DNA of 64,000 nt, from positions 94,904,501 to 94,968,500 of the forward strand of contig CM075346.1 in assembly GCA_037693485.1 (NCBI GenBank), read 5' to 3'. A model generated the notes under the pieces. That model searched no databases, was not told the DNA's origin, and worked only from the letters and a program-made list of their open reading frames with translations. This document shows, piece by piece, positions 60,121 through 64,000 of this stretch. Position numbers and translations under genes: made by a program. Within the stretch, counting starts at the first letter, position 1, and each line of letters opens with the position of its first letter. Source of the stretch: Kitagawia praeruptora. Its lineage: Eukaryota; Streptophyta; Magnoliopsida; Apiales; Apiaceae.

Positions 60121-61018
60121 ATGACATATTCACTTCAATTATGAACATACCTGAACCAGAAGCGGCAGTCTCACTACCCTTCTTCTTCTTCAATTCTGCA
60201 AGGTAAACCTTGCAGTTCCTCTTCTAGTGCCCCACCTCGTTACAGTGGAAGCAAACATCTTTGCTCTTGGGGTCTTTAGCTTTTGGTGGAACCGGCTGTT
60301 TCTCACCTACTTTCTTCTTCTTGGGAGGGTTCTTCTTCCTTTTCTTAGGATTGAAACCTTCACCAATTAGAATAACAGAACTCTTCTTAGAGGGAAAGTT
60401 CGATTCCGCAGTCTTCAGCATGTTGTGGAGTTCAGCCAGGCTGACGTCCAACTTATTCATGTGAAAGTTCACAACAAACTGCGAAAACGAACCGGGAAGT
60501 GATTGCAAGACCAAGTCTCGACTTAGCTCCCTATCCATGACAAAACCAAGTTGTCCAAGACATTCAATCAAATTGATCATCTTAAGTACATGGTCATTCA
60601 CAGATGATCCCTCCGACATCCTACAGTGGAACAGCTCCTTCGATATCTCATATCGAGCTGTCCTCCCGGCCACATCATACAACTCTTGTAGATGCGTTAG
60701 GATAGTGTGAGCATCCATAAGCTCATGTTGCTTCTTTAGCTCAACGTTCATGGAAGCTAGCATGATACATTGAGCAACATTAGCATCATCTATCCACTTA
60801 CGATACACAACATGTTCATCATTATGTGCATCGTCATCAGGTTCAGCAGGCTTAGGTGAGTCAAGCACATATTCCAGCTTCTCAACCCTGAGAACAATTC
60901 TCAAGTTTCGAAGCCAGTCAGCATAATTCGGACCAGTCAATTTGTGAGCATCAAGTATGCTCCGGAGTGATAGTGCAGAAGACATAATGTATATAGTAAA
61001 TCTATAAATTATAAACAC
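60121..61018 (-). pseudogene. R3 Copia gag
   Basis: A 264-codon frame; the likely gag start is MSSALSLRSILDAHKL at 60985. It holds a UBN2-type gag domain (GPNYADWLRNLRIVL to about residue 200), a lysine-rich linker and the zinc knuckle CFHCNEVGH. At that point the expected Trp codon is TAG, after which KRNCKVYLAELKKKKG continues in frame. One nonsense change therefore separates gag from the rest. Confidence 0.87.
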
Positions 61019-62403
61019 ATAACAACACTTAGCAAATATTCAATTTCATTTCAAAACACTATATGAATCGGGTCTTTATTCATAAGTGGCTCCCACTAGT
61101 TTATCTAATTTATACAACCCCCTAAGTGAATAAATAAGCATTCGAAATGCTAGTGGGAATAGGGATCCTACATTCCATCACACAACCTCGGCTGTAGCAC
61201 GAAATGACATGTGATGTTCAATAGGTAGACAACTCTTGTCAATTACATCTTATGTTATTCCCTAATAAAACTTTAGCCTCTTGAATAATTGAGTCACGGT
61301 TGTAGCACGACAAACTCAAAATTCTAAGTCAAGTCTAACCCAACATTTCGTACAATTGAATCAGTCTCCAATGGCCCACGGCTGTAGCACGTAACGACCA
61401 TTAGATTCTAATTCATTGTACACATCTCTATGTAATAGACAAGTATTTCTAATTTCGAAATCAAAGCCCTCGGCTGTAGCACGAAACGACAATGATTTAA
61501 AAATAAGAACTACTTTCTACCATGTTGGAAGGCTATGACCGACACAAGCCCGTTGTGTCATTGGCCAATTACTACTTGATATTATTAAGAGGGATTTTAT
61601 TTTAAGGTTTATAATTATATATATTTATAGACAAAAATTTCAAATAATTTTTTCTATTAAGTATCATAATTACTAACCAATTAATTAATAATTAAAACTC
61701 TTTTAATCATTTAAATTATTTCTAAACCTTTTAGAAAATAAATCTTTCCGTTATTAACTAATAATTAAAACTCTTTTAATCATTAATTCTATTTCTAAAC
61801 TCTTTAGAAAATTAATCTCACCCTTAATATAATTTCTTAAATTAAATAAATAATTAATAATATTAAGATCACATCTTAATCATTTTATAATAAATTAAAT
61901 CTCATTTAATCAATTAATAAAATTGCTAACTAATTATTTATTTCATAAATATATAATTATCAGCCATTATTAATTAACTAATATTATTTAACAGTCATAA
62001 TCATATTATAAAGAGATTCTTTTCTACAATTAAATATTTCAAATCAATAATCGATAATCAGATGATTCCCAGATCGGGGGGAGCATTGTCAAGAGACGTC
62101 ACTTAATACCCCTTTCTTACAGATCGAAATCTGTTTTGACAGAATCATCTTTTTTCTCAATATTGAAAATTCATATTTAATTACGTGTTTCACAAACACA
62201 AGAATCTCATGATTGCATTCATAATATTATTGTTAAGGCAAGAGACGATTCCTATTCTAGATTTTCTAGAGCACGCCTTATTTTGATTTAAGTTCACCTA
62301 AATTTATCAGCGCATGGTAAACATAGGCATATATCTCATATATAAAAATAAATAAACAAGTAAGCATGCATGCAATATCATGTCACACAATGATATATTG
62401 ATG
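61019..62403 (-). other. R3 leader with four spaced CGGCTGTAGCACG motifs
   Basis: No open frame. The motif CGGCTGTAGCACGAAAYGAC (or near variants) occurs at about 61189, 61297, 61379 and 61471. The rest is AT-rich. Long leaders are known in some Copia lineages. Confidence 0.6.
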
Positions 62404-63113
62404 TAGAGATGCACAAAAAGCCCGAGCCCGAAAATCTGGCCCGGCCCGATCCGGCAAAGCCCGGTCAAAGCCCGGCCCGGTCAAGCCCGGCCCGAGGGCA
62501 TTAAACGGTCCCTATATTTTTGGACAAAGCCCGGCCCGGCCCGGCCCGGCAAAAGCCCGGTCTTAGCCCGGTCTTTTAAAAAGCCCGGCCCGATTAAAAG
62601 CCCGGTTCGGCACGAAAACGCCTGGGTAAAATTCGATTATTCTAGTAAACTTACATAAATATTTATGTATGTACACTTCCTACAAATATAAAAATAATTT
62701 AAGTACATATATATTTACATATTCATTATTAATAATAAGATTATTTATATGCATATATTACTATACATGTACGAAACAAGTTAAGTACACGTGTAATCAA
62801 TTAATATATCATCAAATCAAAAAGTAAATCGATCAATGTAATATTTGTATCGGCAAAATAGATTGTTTAACACATGTCTGTCATTATTACATAAAGAACA
62901 TTCTTATGTAACATAAAATCTCGATCCGATTTGATCCCGGAAAAAGCCCGATCCGGCCCGCTTTAGGCCCGGAAAAAAGCCCACCGCGGCCCACTTCGAG
63001 GACCTAAATGGGCTCACATTTTTCACAGAAGTCCGGCCCGGCCCGGGCCGGGCTTTGACCAAAAAGCCCGGGCTTTTCAAAGCCCGGCCCGATGGGCCTT
63101 TTGTGCATCTCTA
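62404..63113. mobile_element. Non-autonomous hAT-type element with GCCCGG repeats
   Basis: Starts TAGAGATGCACAAAAAGCCC and ends GGCCTTTTGTGCATCTCTA, with the 8-base duplication TATTGATG (62396-62403 and 63114-63121). Both ends are arrays of AGCCCGGCCCGG-type repeats, GC-rich against an AT-rich centre. No transposase. Confidence 0.93.
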
Positions 63114-63149
63114 TATTGATGTATGGATTTATTATAGTATTTAAAAGCA

Positions 63150-63917
63150 GAGAAAAGTTCAGTGGAGACCCATTTTTATTTGGAGACCCGGAGACCGATT
63201 ATTAACCCTTGGATTATATAGATCCAATGGCTTAGATTACAAACTTTTTAAATTAAAACAGAAACTACCTCATCTTACTCTTTTTCTCTATTATTTTCCT
63301 TTCCATAAAGTATATTATCCGTCTAACCATCATAATTTCCCTGCTTTTGTTTTAAAAATCATCTTAATCTTGTTCTACATGAAACAAACATTTTGTGCAA
63401 GCAGTGTTATGCAGAACATTAATGTCGAAGATTGTTCAATGCAAAATCTTATTTTGCATTGCATTATGTCCAAAAAATAACTTGTCCAGCACTATCTTTG
63501 GTATGCAGAATAATTTATGCACTATGTTTAGTGTACAGAACAAAAAATTTTGTAGGTTCTTATCATGTTTGGATGTAGGCAAAAGAGATATGTTAAAAAT
63601 TCACTTGTGCAGATTGTATTTTAATTATTCTGCAATTTTGGCTTTGTTCTGCACTCAACATTGTATTTGTGTGTATATTGAATGATTCCATGTGTCGAAG
63701 GTGAAGACGGTTGAACAGATGTGTTGAGGAGTTGGCGACTAGAAACTACAGATGGACCGGATGAGAAGTGTATATAAACATTTGATTTAATGAATATAAT
63801 TTTTAACTGCCACTATCCTTTAATCTTAATTAGCCGCCGGATGATTTTTAAATCCAATGGTAGGAGATGTGGTCTCTATGGTCTCCAAAAATATTGGGTC
63901 TCCATAGAGCCCAACTC
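63150..63917. mobile_element. MULE-type non-autonomous element
   Basis: Flanked by TTTAAAAGCA (63140-63149 and 63918-63927). The inverted ends share GTGGAGACCCA and TTTGGAGACC on the left with their complements on the right. A 96-codon cysteine-rich frame at 63395-63685 is not recognised and may be chance. Confidence 0.82.
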
Positions 63918-64000
63918 TTTAAAAGCAATTAAAACAATTAAAACATGCTTTAAAACACTTCCGGGAATATAAACAGTTCAAAACTTTTATATAAAAAATA

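Larger units (their letters stand above)
55566..64000 (-). mobile_element. R3: decayed Copia retrotransposon, 5' end beyond the window
   Basis: The left (3') LTR is 55566-57183; a purine-rich AGTGGGAGAT follows. RT, integrase-tail, protease and gag remnants run rightward on the minus strand to the gag start at 60984-61018. A long non-coding leader then continues to the window end, interrupted by hAT-type (62404) and MULE-type (63150) elements. No second LTR or primer-binding site is found, so the 5' LTR should lie beyond 64000. A solo LTR splits RT. Confidence 0.75.

Overview
This is eukaryotic nuclear DNA from a flowering plant, most likely a eudicot. It is AT-rich and has short exons with GT-AG introns. 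It is packed with plant transposon types: Copia and Gypsy LTR elements, a CACTA element, hAT, Mutator-like, Stowaway, Harbinger-type and pogo elements, and a Helitron-like insertion. I cannot name the species. There are no bacterial features, no rRNA or tRNA genes that I could find, and no CRISPR array. Most long open frames are retrotransposon polyproteins.

The host genes are a tandem cluster of three MATH (TRAF-like) domain genes, all on the minus strand. Gene C (38986-40892) is intact: six exons with matching splice phases, and 333 codons encoding two MATH domains. Gene B (exons 2-6 at 19907-21901, exon 1 split between 22153-22192 and 37385-37398) and gene A (exons 4, 3 and part of 2 at 80-1058, exon 1 stub at 16705-16718) are pseudogenes broken by transposons, a deletion and a frameshift.

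Positions 4-20550 and 20551-39576 are two tandem copies of one unit of about 19-20.5 kb. The break points fall in intron 4 of the MATH genes, at a 15-base tract found at 4-18, 20551-20565 and 39577-39591. This fits unequal crossing-over between two paralogues. Gene B is then a hybrid, with exons 5-6 like gene C and exons 4-1 like gene A. Each unit carries the same nested insertion. An old Copia-like element (R2, plus strand) sits in MATH exon 1 with a CTTTC target duplication. A Copia element (R1, minus strand) sits inside the 5' LTR of R2, and a Harbinger-type MITE interrupts the pol frame of R1. Differences between the units are later events: up to seven insertions, a 660-base deletion and an LTR duplication in unit 1, against three insertions and a possible Stowaway excision footprint in unit 2.

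Right of gene C lies a 4.4-kb CACTA element (41459-45835) carrying a piece of a TIC32-like short-chain dehydrogenase gene. It is followed by a hAT-type element (45997-46872) and a non-autonomous LTR retrotransposon of the LARD type (47294-54437) that keeps only the last codons of a Gypsy pol gene. Next comes an unidentified stretch with one small open frame, then a ruined Copia element (R3, 55566 to the window end) containing a solo LTR, a GC-rich hAT-type element and a Mutator-like element. I did not find a new defence or metabolic system. The notable content is the crossover history, the hybrid gene, the chimeric MULE-type elements, the inverted LTR segment and the gene capture.
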